A DNA stretch of 42,725 bases from an uncultured Oscillospiraceae bacterium (GTDB lineage: Bacteria > Bacillota > Clostridia > Oscillospirales > Oscillospiraceae), in NCBI GenBank assembly GCA_934573945.1, contig CAKTMQ010000003.1, positions 1-42,725 of the forward strand, in the 5' to 3' direction. The position numbers and the translations under genes were made by a program. The notes under the pieces were generated by a model. It had not been told where the DNA came from, searched no databases, and saw nothing but the letters and a program-made list of their open reading frames with translations. Of the stretch, positions 8,567-14,961 are shown piece by piece. Numbering within the stretch: the stretch's first letter is position 1; each line of letters opens with the position of its first letter.

Positions 8567-9733
8567 TCAGATGATGTTGTGCAGATAGCCCACCAGCGCG
8601 CTGGAGCGGATGGCGGAGAGGTTGTTGACAAACAGCACATCCTGCACGTTGTTCTGCACGGCGAAGTCGCTGATACTGCCGCTCCAGTAACGGTAGTCGA
8701 TGACGTAGACGGTCTGGTAATGATCCACCAGGAACGGCACAAAGGCGTTGCCGAAGGATTCCTTCACCACCACACAGCTGGAACCGTCGCTCAGATCCGG
8801 GTTATTGATGACGGAATAGGGGTTGTCGCCGGTGATGAACGTGCCGTACTTGAAGCTGGCAGGCGCCGTGGACTCGTCATAGATGATCTTGCCCCGGATG
8901 ACCTGGCCGTTCTTGTCGGTATAATCCAGTGTGGCCTCGGTGCTGAGGGGATGATAGGCAATGACCTTGTCCGGGTTGGCGCCCATGGCGGCGTTCTCGT
9001 TGGAATCCCGGTAGAAGGTGCCCAGGAAACCGTCATATTCATCGGTGGTATAGCCGCTCAGCGGCTTCGGCTCAATGCCCTTGGCCTTGCAGAACTGCTC
9101 ATAGGCGTAATAGGCGCCGGTGGCCGTCCAGTGGTGGTCGGTACGGAAATAGATATACTCCGTCCGGTGTGCCAGCAGCGCGTCATACAGCGCCACAGAT
9201 TTCACATTGGCGTTCATGTAGCCGATGATCTTCTGCTCGGCGTCCCTCTGGTCGGAGAACACGCTGTTGCCGTACAGTGCGTCCGGCAGGCTCACACCGG
9301 AGCTGAGGGGCACGGGCAGCATATAGACGCTGGCCTTGCCCGCCAGATTGTCCGCCACAGCGTTGACATTATCGGCATACTTCTTGGCGGTGCTGTCCAC
9401 GTAGCTGTACATCTCATACCCGGTGTCGCCCACCCGGTACACAGCCTCGTACTGCTGCTGGTCACCCTGCAGCTCGATCTTCTGATAGGTGGACGCCGGA
9501 TCGTTGTCAGGCGTGTTGGTATCAGGCGTATTGCCGTCACCGCTGCTGTCGCCGTCGGCGGGCGGCGTGACCTGCTCCTGACCGTCAGACGGCGGATCCT
9601 GCTGGTCGGACGGCGGATCCTTCTTTTTTCCCAGATTGACGATGATCAGCACCACAGCGGCCACAGCCACCACCAGCGCAATGAGCAGCATCAGGGGCGA
9701 GGTGCCGCGGCGGCGGCCTCTGTAGCGGTTCAT
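8567..9733 (-). CDS. DHHW-family membrane-anchored SGNH-like protein (first of the operon)
   Basis: This 388-residue protein has a basic N-terminus, one membrane segment (about residues 13-33), a low-complexity Asp/Pro/Gly/Thr-rich spacer (about 38-80) and an extracytoplasmic SGNH-like domain. The DHHW signature is at residues 199-202 (FRTDHHWTATGA), and the later segment KESFGNAFVPFL carries the family Ser. It is only distantly similar to the second DHHW protein of this operon outside these motifs, so the two may have different acceptors or act in sequence. Its ATG overlaps the stop of the upstream lipoprotein gene (ATGA), showing translational coupling. Function in surface polymer O-acylation is inferred from family and context. 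Confidence 0.82.
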   Translation of the reverse strand: MNRYRGRRRGTSPLMLLIALVVAVAAVVLIIVNLGKKKDPPSDQQDPPSDGQEQVTPPADGDSSGDGNTPDTNTPDNDPASTYQKIELQGDQQQYEAVYRVGDTGYEMYSYVDSTAKKYADNVNAVADNLAGKASVYMLPVPLSSGVSLPDALYGNSVFSDQRDAEQKIIGYMNANVKSVALYDALLAHRTEYIYFRTDHHWTATGAYYAYEQFCKAKGIEPKPLSGYTTDEYDGFLGTFYRDSNENAAMGANPDKVIAYHPLSTEATLDYTDKNGQVIRGKIIYDESTAPASFKYGTFITGDNPYSVINNPDLSDGSSCVVVKESFGNAFVPFLVDHYQTVYVIDYRYWSGSISDFAVQNNVQDVLFVNNLSAIRSSALVGYLHNII

Positions 9734-10188
9734 TTCGTAAAGCCCTCCACCACGGAGGCGGCGGCAGCGGCGTCATCGCTGACGCACAGCACCACCAGTG
9801 TGCCGGTCTGCTGCAGCAGCGCCGCGCCAAGACGGGCTTCCTCCTCGGGCTGATAAAGGTTGGCCTCCCGCTTCAGATCGTTCAGATAGGTCTGGACGTT
9901 GGTGTACAGCGTCTTGGCGTCGTCCTCACTGGCACACTGACCCACCACGATCATGTCATAAGCGCTGCCGTCGGCCAGATAGCCGGCGATCTGCGTGCCC
10001 TCGGGGGGATCCATCTTGTAGTTGAGATCCTCCACAGCGGCAGCGATCATAGCGGTGCTGTAGGGCACCTTGTCCTTCAGCTCATCGGCCAGCTTCTGCA
10101 CATCCACGGTCTTGCTGCTGTTGCTGCCGCAGGCGGCCAGTGTCAGCAGCATCATGGCCGCCAGCAGGGCGGCAAATATCTTTTTCAT
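9730..10188 (-). CDS. DUF4358-like lipoprotein
   Basis: A 152-residue predicted lipoprotein: signal peptide MKKIFAALLAAMMLLTLAAC with a lipobox (LAAC, Cys20), then a small domain resembling DUF4358, a family of unknown function found in Firmicutes next to DHHW/MBOAT genes. The ATG at 10188 was chosen over an upstream in-frame start because it begins the signal peptide and has AAGGAAGGG before it. It is the first gene of the O-acylation operon and overlaps the following DHHW gene by 4 bp. A role as an outer-surface accessory factor is inferred only from this linkage. Confidence 0.82.
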   Translation of the reverse strand: MKKIFAALLAAMMLLTLAACGSNSSKTVDVQKLADELKDKVPYSTAMIAAAVEDLNYKMDPPEGTQIAGYLADGSAYDMIVVGQCASEDDAKTLYTNVQTYLNDLKREANLYQPEEEARLGAALLQQTGTLVVLCVSDDAAAAASVVEGFTK

Positions 10189-10274
10189 CCAAGTATCCCT
10201 TCCTTTGCTCCGCCCTATACGGGCGGGTCTTACTCTTCTGCCTGTCTGCCGGCGCCTGTGCACCAGCAAACAGC

Positions 10275-10303
10275 ATCATATCACAAATATAGACGAATTT
10301 GAA
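10275..10303 (-). promoter_or_regulatory. Probable promoter of the O-acylation operon
   Basis: Minus strand: -35 TTCAAA (10303-10298), 17-bp spacer, -10 TATGAT (10280-10275), about 85 nt upstream of the lipoprotein start. No clear terminator for the upstream PAP2 gene was seen in 10304-10372. Confidence 0.55.
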
Positions 10304-10372
10304 GTGGAATCTGTTCCCGTTGGAAAAATTTTTACATTCTGTTCACAAGGCAAGGCATCCGGCACCGTGTTC

Positions 10373-11296
10373 TCAGTATACCCGCTTTTCTAACGCGTGA
10401 CACAGCGGCGCAAAGATCATCGGCCACACGGCGCCGGCAAACAGCACCATCAGCCCGTAGCGCACCGCGCCGCCCACCTGTGCACCCAGCAGCGCCGCCA
10501 ACGGCGCCTTCAGCACGGCTCTGATGGCCAGCAGCAGCACCAGACCGCCCGCCAGCTTCAGCAGCTGCACGTACCAGACAGCGCGGGTGTCAAAATGGAT
10601 GTACCGGGTATCCAGCCACCAGGCCAGCAGCATCCCCAGCGTGGCGCCCAGCAGCTTCCAGCCGTTTTCCACGCCGCTGGCCAGATTGGCCGCATCCGTG
10701 TCGGCAGGAAAGTGCCAGAGGGAGACGAACAGCACATAGGCCGCCGACAGCAGCGCCATCACGGCGATGAGCCATCCGATAAGCGCAGGCCGGCTCTCGC
10801 TGCGCTCCGTCAGCGGGTAGAAACCGAACACGAAGATCACCGCCGTCACAGCGGCCACGCCCACATCCAGCGGCGTATGCACGCCCAGATACATCCGGGA
10901 AAAGGGCACCAGCACCGCTGCCGCGATGGCGATGACCCGCAGCCACCGGCGGCGTGTCAGGCGGGCAATGCCGCCGAAGGTGCCCACCGCGTTCTGGGTG
11001 TGGCCGCTGGGAAATGAGTAGCCCGTGGCTCGCGCCCGGGCGCTCTCCACAATGGTAAAATCGCTGTCCAGCACCCAGGGACGGGGCACGCGGCACAGCA
11101 GCTTGAGAAACTGGTTGAGCAGCGTACCGGTAAAGCCCACCGTCAGCAGGTAATAGCCCTGCCGCTTATTGACACACCAGAACACCGCCAGCGCCGCCAC
11201 CATGAAAAACGTCTCGTCCCCCAGATGGGTGATCACGGACATAACGCTGTCCCAGAACGGCGTGCGGATCGATTCCAGCGCGTATAAAACGCCCAT
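10373..11296 (-). CDS. PAP2-family membrane phosphatase
   Basis: A 307-residue polytopic membrane protein with the three PAP2 phosphatase motifs: KLLCRVPRPW (Lys65-Arg72), PSGHT (residues 96-100) and SRMYLGVHTPLDV (Arg134, His140). Enzymes of this family dephosphorylate lipid phosphates such as undecaprenyl pyrophosphate or phosphatidate on the outer face of the membrane. The N-terminal part (residues 1-60) and extra C-terminal membrane segments after residue 150 match a Firmicute subgroup of about 300 residues, longer than BcrC-type enzymes. It has its own strong promoter; GGAGGTG precedes the ATG. The substrate cannot be told from sequence. Confidence 0.9.
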   Translation of the reverse strand: MGVLYALESIRTPFWDSVMSVITHLGDETFFMVAALAVFWCVNKRQGYYLLTVGFTGTLLNQFLKLLCRVPRPWVLDSDFTIVESARARATGYSFPSGHTQNAVGTFGGIARLTRRRWLRVIAIAAAVLVPFSRMYLGVHTPLDVGVAAVTAVIFVFGFYPLTERSESRPALIGWLIAVMALLSAAYVLFVSLWHFPADTDAANLASGVENGWKLLGATLGMLLAWWLDTRYIHFDTRAVWYVQLLKLAGGLVLLLAIRAVLKAPLAALLGAQVGGAVRYGLMVLFAGAVWPMIFAPLCHALEKRVY

Positions 11297-11325
11297 AAGC
11301 GCACCTCCTCGTGCGTATTTTCTTC

Positions 11326-11354
11326 ATTATAGCCTGTCCGCCGCCCTATTGCAA
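11326..11354 (-). promoter_or_regulatory. Sigma-A promoter of the PAP2 gene
   Basis: Minus strand: -35 TTGCAA (11354-11349), 17-bp spacer, -10 TATAAT (11331-11326), about 30 nt upstream of the start codon. Confidence 0.8.
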
Positions 11355-11380
11355 CCACTGCCGCGTTTTTCCGCCGCCGC

Positions 11381-11419
11381 AAAAAGCATCTCCGGCGGTA
11401 CATTCTGTACCGCCGGAGA
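11381..11419 (-). terminator. Intrinsic terminator of ridA
   Basis: A perfect 12-bp stem (11389-11400 with 11408-11419, 7-nt loop) is followed on the minus strand, after four bases, by five T residues (11385-11381). Confidence 0.8.
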
Positions 11420-11459
11420 CGACAATGTGTCAAATACTTTTCGATCAAGTGAGCAGCGC

Positions 11460-11840
11460 TTACTTGACGCAGATGGTCTCGATCTCCACCAGCGCGCCCT
11501 TGGGCAGCGCACCCACCTCCACGGCGGAGCGGGCAGGATACTGTCCCTCGGTGAAGAACTCGGCGTACACGGCGTTCATGGCGGCGAAATCGCCCATGTT
11601 CTGCAGGAACACGGTGGTCTTGACCACATTGTCCATGGTCAGGCCGGCCTCGGTGAGGATCGCCTTGATGTTGGTCAGCACCTGGCGGGTCTGCTCGGTG
11701 ATGCCGCCGGGGACGAACTCGCCGGTGGCGGGGTCAAAGGGCACCTGGCCGGAGGTGACGAGGAACGTACCGCAGTCGATGGCCTGGGAATAGGGGCCGA
11801 TGGCGGCAGGGGCATTGGTGGTGGCAATGATCTTCTTCAT
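11460..11840 (-). CDS. ridA: RidA family reactive intermediate/imine deaminase
   Basis: RidA hydrolyses reactive enamine/imine intermediates released by PLP enzymes such as threonine dehydratase, protecting other PLP enzymes. The 126-residue product has the expected size and the family motifs: [12 protein letters not shown] near residues 9-20, [12 protein letters not shown], the arginine segment YPARSAVEV (Arg103 region) and the C-terminal [10 protein letters not shown] with its glutamate. The ATG at 11840 has AGGAGG 6 nt upstream; a longer in-frame reading to 12035 crosses the promoter and was discarded. Single-gene transcript with its own promoter and terminator. Confidence 0.96.
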   Translation of the reverse strand: MKKIIATTNAPAAIGPYSQAIDCGTFLVTSGQVPFDPATGEFVPGGITEQTRQVLTNIKAILTEAGLTMDNVVKTTVFLQNMGDFAAMNAVYAEFFTEGQYPARSAVEVGALPKGALVEIETICVK

Positions 11841-11879
11841 GGGACATCCTCCTTGTTTTGATTCGGTATCGGTATCGCT

Positions 11880-11908
11880 ATGGTACACCACCGGGCACGG
11901 AAAGTCAA
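11880..11908 (-). promoter_or_regulatory. Sigma-A promoter of ridA
   Basis: Minus strand: -35 TTGACT (11908-11903), 17-bp spacer, -10 TACCAT (11885-11880), about 40 nt upstream of the ridA start. Confidence 0.75.
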
Positions 11909-11989
11909 TGAGGAACCAATCCCGGCGGCAGGCAGTATACTGATGCAGGAGACACTTTCTCCCGCAAGGCCGCTTCCGGCGGCTGCGCG

Positions 11990-12033
11990 GTGTTCCGGGA
12001 CGCGGAACGCCGGAGAACGGCGTTCCGGAACAC
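11990..12033 (+). other. Nested leader hairpin upstream of the NitT/TauT-type ABC operon
   Basis: GGAACGCC (12004-12011) pairs with GGCGTTCC (12019-12026), and GTGTTCC (11990-11996) pairs with GGAACAC (12027-12033); alternatively 11990-11998 pairs with 12025-12033, so two mutually exclusive foldings exist. It lies 49 bp before the ATPase start and is followed by AAACCCCTTT, not a clean U tract. A TATACT hexamer at about 11937-11942 could be a -10 box but lacks a good -35. It could be a leader control element; no known riboswitch class was recognised. Confidence 0.4.
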
Positions 12034-12081
12034 AAACCCCTTTCGTGGAGGCAGATGCTTCACGAACAAAGGAGGCAATCC

Positions 12082-12846
12082 ATGGACAATATCATCACGA
12101 TCCGCAGCGCCGCTCTGGCCTACCAGGCGCACAACGGAGAAGTGGAGGCGCTGCGGGACGTGTCCTTTCAGGTAGCGGAGGGGGAATTCGTCAGTATCGT
12201 AGGCCCTTCCGGCTGCGGAAAGTCCACGCTGCTGGGCGTGCTGGCGGGACTGGAGACGCTGGACGGCGGCACAGTGGAGATCTGCGGCGCACCCATCACC
12301 GCCGCGTCAGGCCGGGTGGGCTTCATGCCCCAGCGGGATCAGCTGTTTGAGTGGCGCACCATCCGGGACAACATTCTGCTGGGACTACAGCTCCGTCATG
12401 ACCGGGATCCGGCACACCGTCGCCATGCGGAGGTACTGCTGGAGCGGTACGGGCTGGCTGAATTCGCCGACAAGCACCCCGGCCAGTTGTCCGGCGGTAT
12501 GCGGCAGCGGTGCGCCCTGATCCGTACACTGGCGACACAGCCGGATATTCTGCTGCTGGATGAACCGTTTTCCGCGCTGGACTACCAAACGCGGCTTGCG
12601 GTATCCGGCGACATCTGGCGCATCATCCGTTCCGAGGGAAAAACGGCGCTGCTGGTGACCCACGACATCTCCGAGGCGGTGAGTATGTCAGACCGGGTGG
12701 TGGTGCTGTCGCGGCGTCCCGCCACCGTAAAGGCGGTCTTTGACATGGGGGTTCTGCGGCCGCTTCCGCCCATGGCGCGGCGGGAAAACAGCGCCTTCTC
12801 CCGTTATTTTGACGCCATATGGAAGGAGCTGGAGCTGCATGAATGA
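12082..12846 (+). CDS. ABC transporter ATPase of the NitT/TauT (SsuB/TauB-like) family
   Basis: ATP-hydrolysing subunit of an importer. The 254-residue product has Walker A GPSGCGKST (residues 41-49), the Q loop (FMPQRDQLFEW), signature LSGGMRQR, Walker B ILLLDEPFSALD and the switch histidine in LLVTHDISEA. The QRDQLFEW stretch and overall length fit the SsuB/TauB/ThiZ branch. The ATG at 12082 follows AAAGGAGG; the in-frame ATG at 12055 has no such site. The 3' end overlaps the permease gene by 8 bp, so ATPase, permease and binding protein are made together. Substrate (nitrate, sulfonate, pyrimidine, other) is not readable. Confidence 0.94.
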   Translation: MDNIITIRSAALAYQAHNGEVEALRDVSFQVAEGEFVSIVGPSGCGKSTLLGVLAGLETLDGGTVEICGAPITAASGRVGFMPQRDQLFEWRTIRDNILLGLQLRHDRDPAHRRHAEVLLERYGLAEFADKHPGQLSGGMRQRCALIRTLATQPDILLLDEPFSALDYQTRLAVSGDIWRIIRSEGKTALLVTHDISEAVSMSDRVVVLSRRPATVKAVFDMGVLRPLPPMARRENSAFSRYFDAIWKELELHE

Positions 12847-13654
12847 ATCCGCCGTATCCGCCAAACGGGCGCGGTATCTGCTGGCGCTCCGGCGGCACAG
12901 GCGCCGGGTGCGCCTGTGGCAGATCGCCCTGCTGGTGGGGTTCTTCGCCTTTTGGGAGCTGAGCTGCCGGGTAGGACTGAGCGACGGCTTTCTCGTCAGC
13001 TGTCCCAGCCGGATCGCCGCCACATTTGTGCGGCTGTGCCGCTCCGGCGACGTGCTGGTACACGTGGGCACCTCCTGCTGGGAGACGGCGCTGGGCTTCC
13101 TGCTGGGCACCGCCGCCGGTACCGCCGTGGCGGTAGCCATGTGGTGGTGGCCTACCCTCAGCCGGGTACTGGATCCCTATCTGGTGGTGCTCAACGCCCT
13201 GCCGAAAACCGCGCTGGGACCTATTTTCATCGTCTGGATGGGCGCCGGGACCGGCGCCATCATCGTCATGACGCTGGCCATCTCCCTGATCGTCACCATT
13301 CTCAATATGTACGAGGGCTTCCGCAGCACGGACGCCGAAAAGCTGCGGCTGATGGCCGCCATGGGTGCCAGCCGGCGGCAGACACTGTGGCTGCTGGTGT
13401 TTCCCGCCAACTACGCCACGCTGCTCAACACCCTGAAAGTCAACGTGGGGCTGTCCTGGGTGGGCGTGATCATGGGCGAGTTCCTTGTCTCACGCGCCGG
13501 TCTGGGTTATCTGATCGTCTACGGCTCGCAGGTGTTCAACATGGATCTGGTGATGACCAGCGTGTTGCTGCTGCTGGTGGCCGCAGTGATGATGTACCAG
13601 CTGGTACTGTGGGTGGAAAAATTTCTGTATCGTTTATTGGGGGTAAAAGCATGA
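12839..13654 (+). CDS. ABC transporter permease of the NitT/TauT (SsuC/TauC-like) family
   Basis: The 271-residue membrane subunit has a basic N-terminus, about six membrane segments, and the cytoplasmic EAA-type loop (DAEKLRLMAAMGASRRQTLW, around residues 163-182) that contacts the ATPase. Conserved LPKTALGPIFIVWMG near residues 120-134 is characteristic of SsuC/TauC permeases. The start at 12839 overlaps the ATPase gene by 8 bp, and its stop overlaps the binding-protein start (ATGA). Confidence 0.94.
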   Translation: MNESAVSAKRARYLLALRRHRRRVRLWQIALLVGFFAFWELSCRVGLSDGFLVSCPSRIAATFVRLCRSGDVLVHVGTSCWETALGFLLGTAAGTAVAVAMWWWPTLSRVLDPYLVVLNALPKTALGPIFIVWMGAGTGAIIVMTLAISLIVTILNMYEGFRSTDAEKLRLMAAMGASRRQTLWLLVFPANYATLLNTLKVNVGLSWVGVIMGEFLVSRAGLGYLIVYGSQVFNMDLVMTSVLLLLVAAVMMYQLVLWVEKFLYRLLGVKA

Positions 13655-14643
13655 AAAAAATCTTCGCACCGGTGCTGGCCGCACTGTTACTCCTGCCGCT
13701 GCTGTGCGGCTGCGGCAGCCGTGACGGCAAGCTGACCACTGTCCGTCTCAACGAGGTGACCCACTCTGTTTTCTATGCGCCGCAGTATGTGGCCATGGAG
13801 CTGGGCTTCTTCGAGGAGGAGGGACTTTCCATCGAGCTGACCAACGGCGGCGGTGCCGACAAAGTGATGACCGCCGTGGTGTCCGGACAGAGCGACATCG
13901 GCCTTGCCGGCCCTGAGAGCTGTATCTACATTTACAATCAGGGCAAGGACGATCATCCCATCATCTTCGGCCAGCTGACCCGGCGTGACGGCGCGTTCCT
14001 CATCGGCCGTACCGACGCGGCCTTTGACTGGGAGATGCTGCGGGGGTCCACCATCATCGGCGGACGCAAGGGCGGCGTACCAGAGATGACGCTGGAATAC
14101 GTGCTGCGCCAGCACGGTCTGGAGCCGCAGCAGGACGTGACCGTGGACACCAGCGTGCAGTTCAACATGATGGCTGGCGCCTTTACCGGCGGGCAGGGGG
14201 ATTACGTGACGCTGTTTGAGCCGGCTGCCACGGAGGTCGTCGCCGCCGGACAGGGACACATCCTCTGCTCCATCGGCGCGGAGAGCGGCGAGATCCCCTA
14301 CACCGCTTACTTTGCCTCCCAGAGCTACACCCAGGCGCAGCCCGAGGTGATCGGTGCGTTCTGCCGCGCCGTCGCCAGAGCGCTGGACTGGGTGGACACC
14401 CACACCGACCGGGAGGTGGCACAGGCCATCCTCGGTCAGTTCCCCGATACCAGCCTTGACGTGCTGGAGACTGTTACCACCCGCCACCGGGAGATCGGCG
14501 CGTGGAACACGCCGCTGACCATGGAGGCCGCCGCACTGGAGCGGTTGGAGACGGTGATGACCCAGGCCGGCGAGCTGACCGAAGATCAGTGGGTGGATTT
14601 CCAGGCGCTGGTGGATAACCACTGGGCACAGGCTGCACGCTGA
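13651..14643 (+). CDS. ABC transporter substrate-binding lipoprotein, NMT1/SsuA-like
   Basis: Predicted lipoprotein of 330 residues: signal peptide MKKIFAPVLAALLLLPLLCG with Cys near position 19-21 as lipidation site, then a periplasmic-binding-protein type II domain of the NMT1/SsuA family (segments HSVFYAPQYVAMELGFFEEEG and VMTAVVSGQSDIGLAGPES). The first is the standard ligand-approach motif of NrtA/SsuA/ThiY-like proteins. It completes a three-gene importer in the order ATPase-permease-binding protein, with 4-bp overlap to the permease and a strong terminator 18 bp later. No adjacent metabolic gene hints at the ligand. Confidence 0.92.
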   Translation: MKKIFAPVLAALLLLPLLCGCGSRDGKLTTVRLNEVTHSVFYAPQYVAMELGFFEEEGLSIELTNGGGADKVMTAVVSGQSDIGLAGPESCIYIYNQGKDDHPIIFGQLTRRDGAFLIGRTDAAFDWEMLRGSTIIGGRKGGVPEMTLEYVLRQHGLEPQQDVTVDTSVQFNMMAGAFTGGQGDYVTLFEPAATEVVAAGQGHILCSIGAESGEIPYTAYFASQSYTQAQPEVIGAFCRAVARALDWVDTHTDREVAQAILGQFPDTSLDVLETVTTRHREIGAWNTPLTMEAAALERLETVMTQAGELTEDQWVDFQALVDNHWAQAAR

Positions 14644-14660
14644 CAGCACCGACCTGAAGC

Positions 14661-14701
14661 ACCCTGGGAAGATCGGCCGGCATGACCGCTCTTCCCAGGG
14701 T
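14661..14701 (+). terminator. Intrinsic terminator of the ABC importer operon
   Basis: A perfect 12-bp stem (14661-14672 with 14690-14701) with a 17-nt loop, followed by TTACATAATTTTC. Between this and the next promoter (14702-14836) is AT-rich sequence in which I see no gene. Confidence 0.75.
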
Positions 14702-14836
14702 TTACATAATTTTCAACAATTGGCATTTTGACGTCGCTTTTCCCCGAAGCTGCGCCGAATAAACAGACACCGCTCCCCAAATGTTGTGCACAGCCGACAG
14801 ATTTCCTCAATTTTTTGTGTTTTTCTCTTTTTCTTG

Positions 14837-14865
14837 TAGACAAGCCAGTTGGCGGATGCTATACT
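14837..14865 (+). promoter_or_regulatory. Sigma-A promoter of the dockerin-cohesin operon
   Basis: -35 TAGACA (14837-14842; 5 of 6 consensus), 17-bp spacer, -10 TATACT (14860-14865). The leader to the ATG at 14962 is about 90 nt. Confidence 0.7.
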
Positions 14866-14961
14866 TTTTATGAATATCATTATGTAAATTGGTGGAGTGG
14901 AACATTTCCCCGCCGACGTGTGTTATTTCAATAGACTCTGTGGATAAACGGAGGAGATGGT

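Noticed and set aside
6411..8588. Long plus-strand frame opposite the MBOAT and DHHW genes
   Set aside because: Shadow of GC-rich genes; composition is Gln/Arg/His-rich with no recognisable domain.
11880..12081. TPP or similar riboswitch before the NitT/TauT importer
   Set aside because: No TPP core motifs or other known riboswitch signatures were recognised; only a nested hairpin is present.
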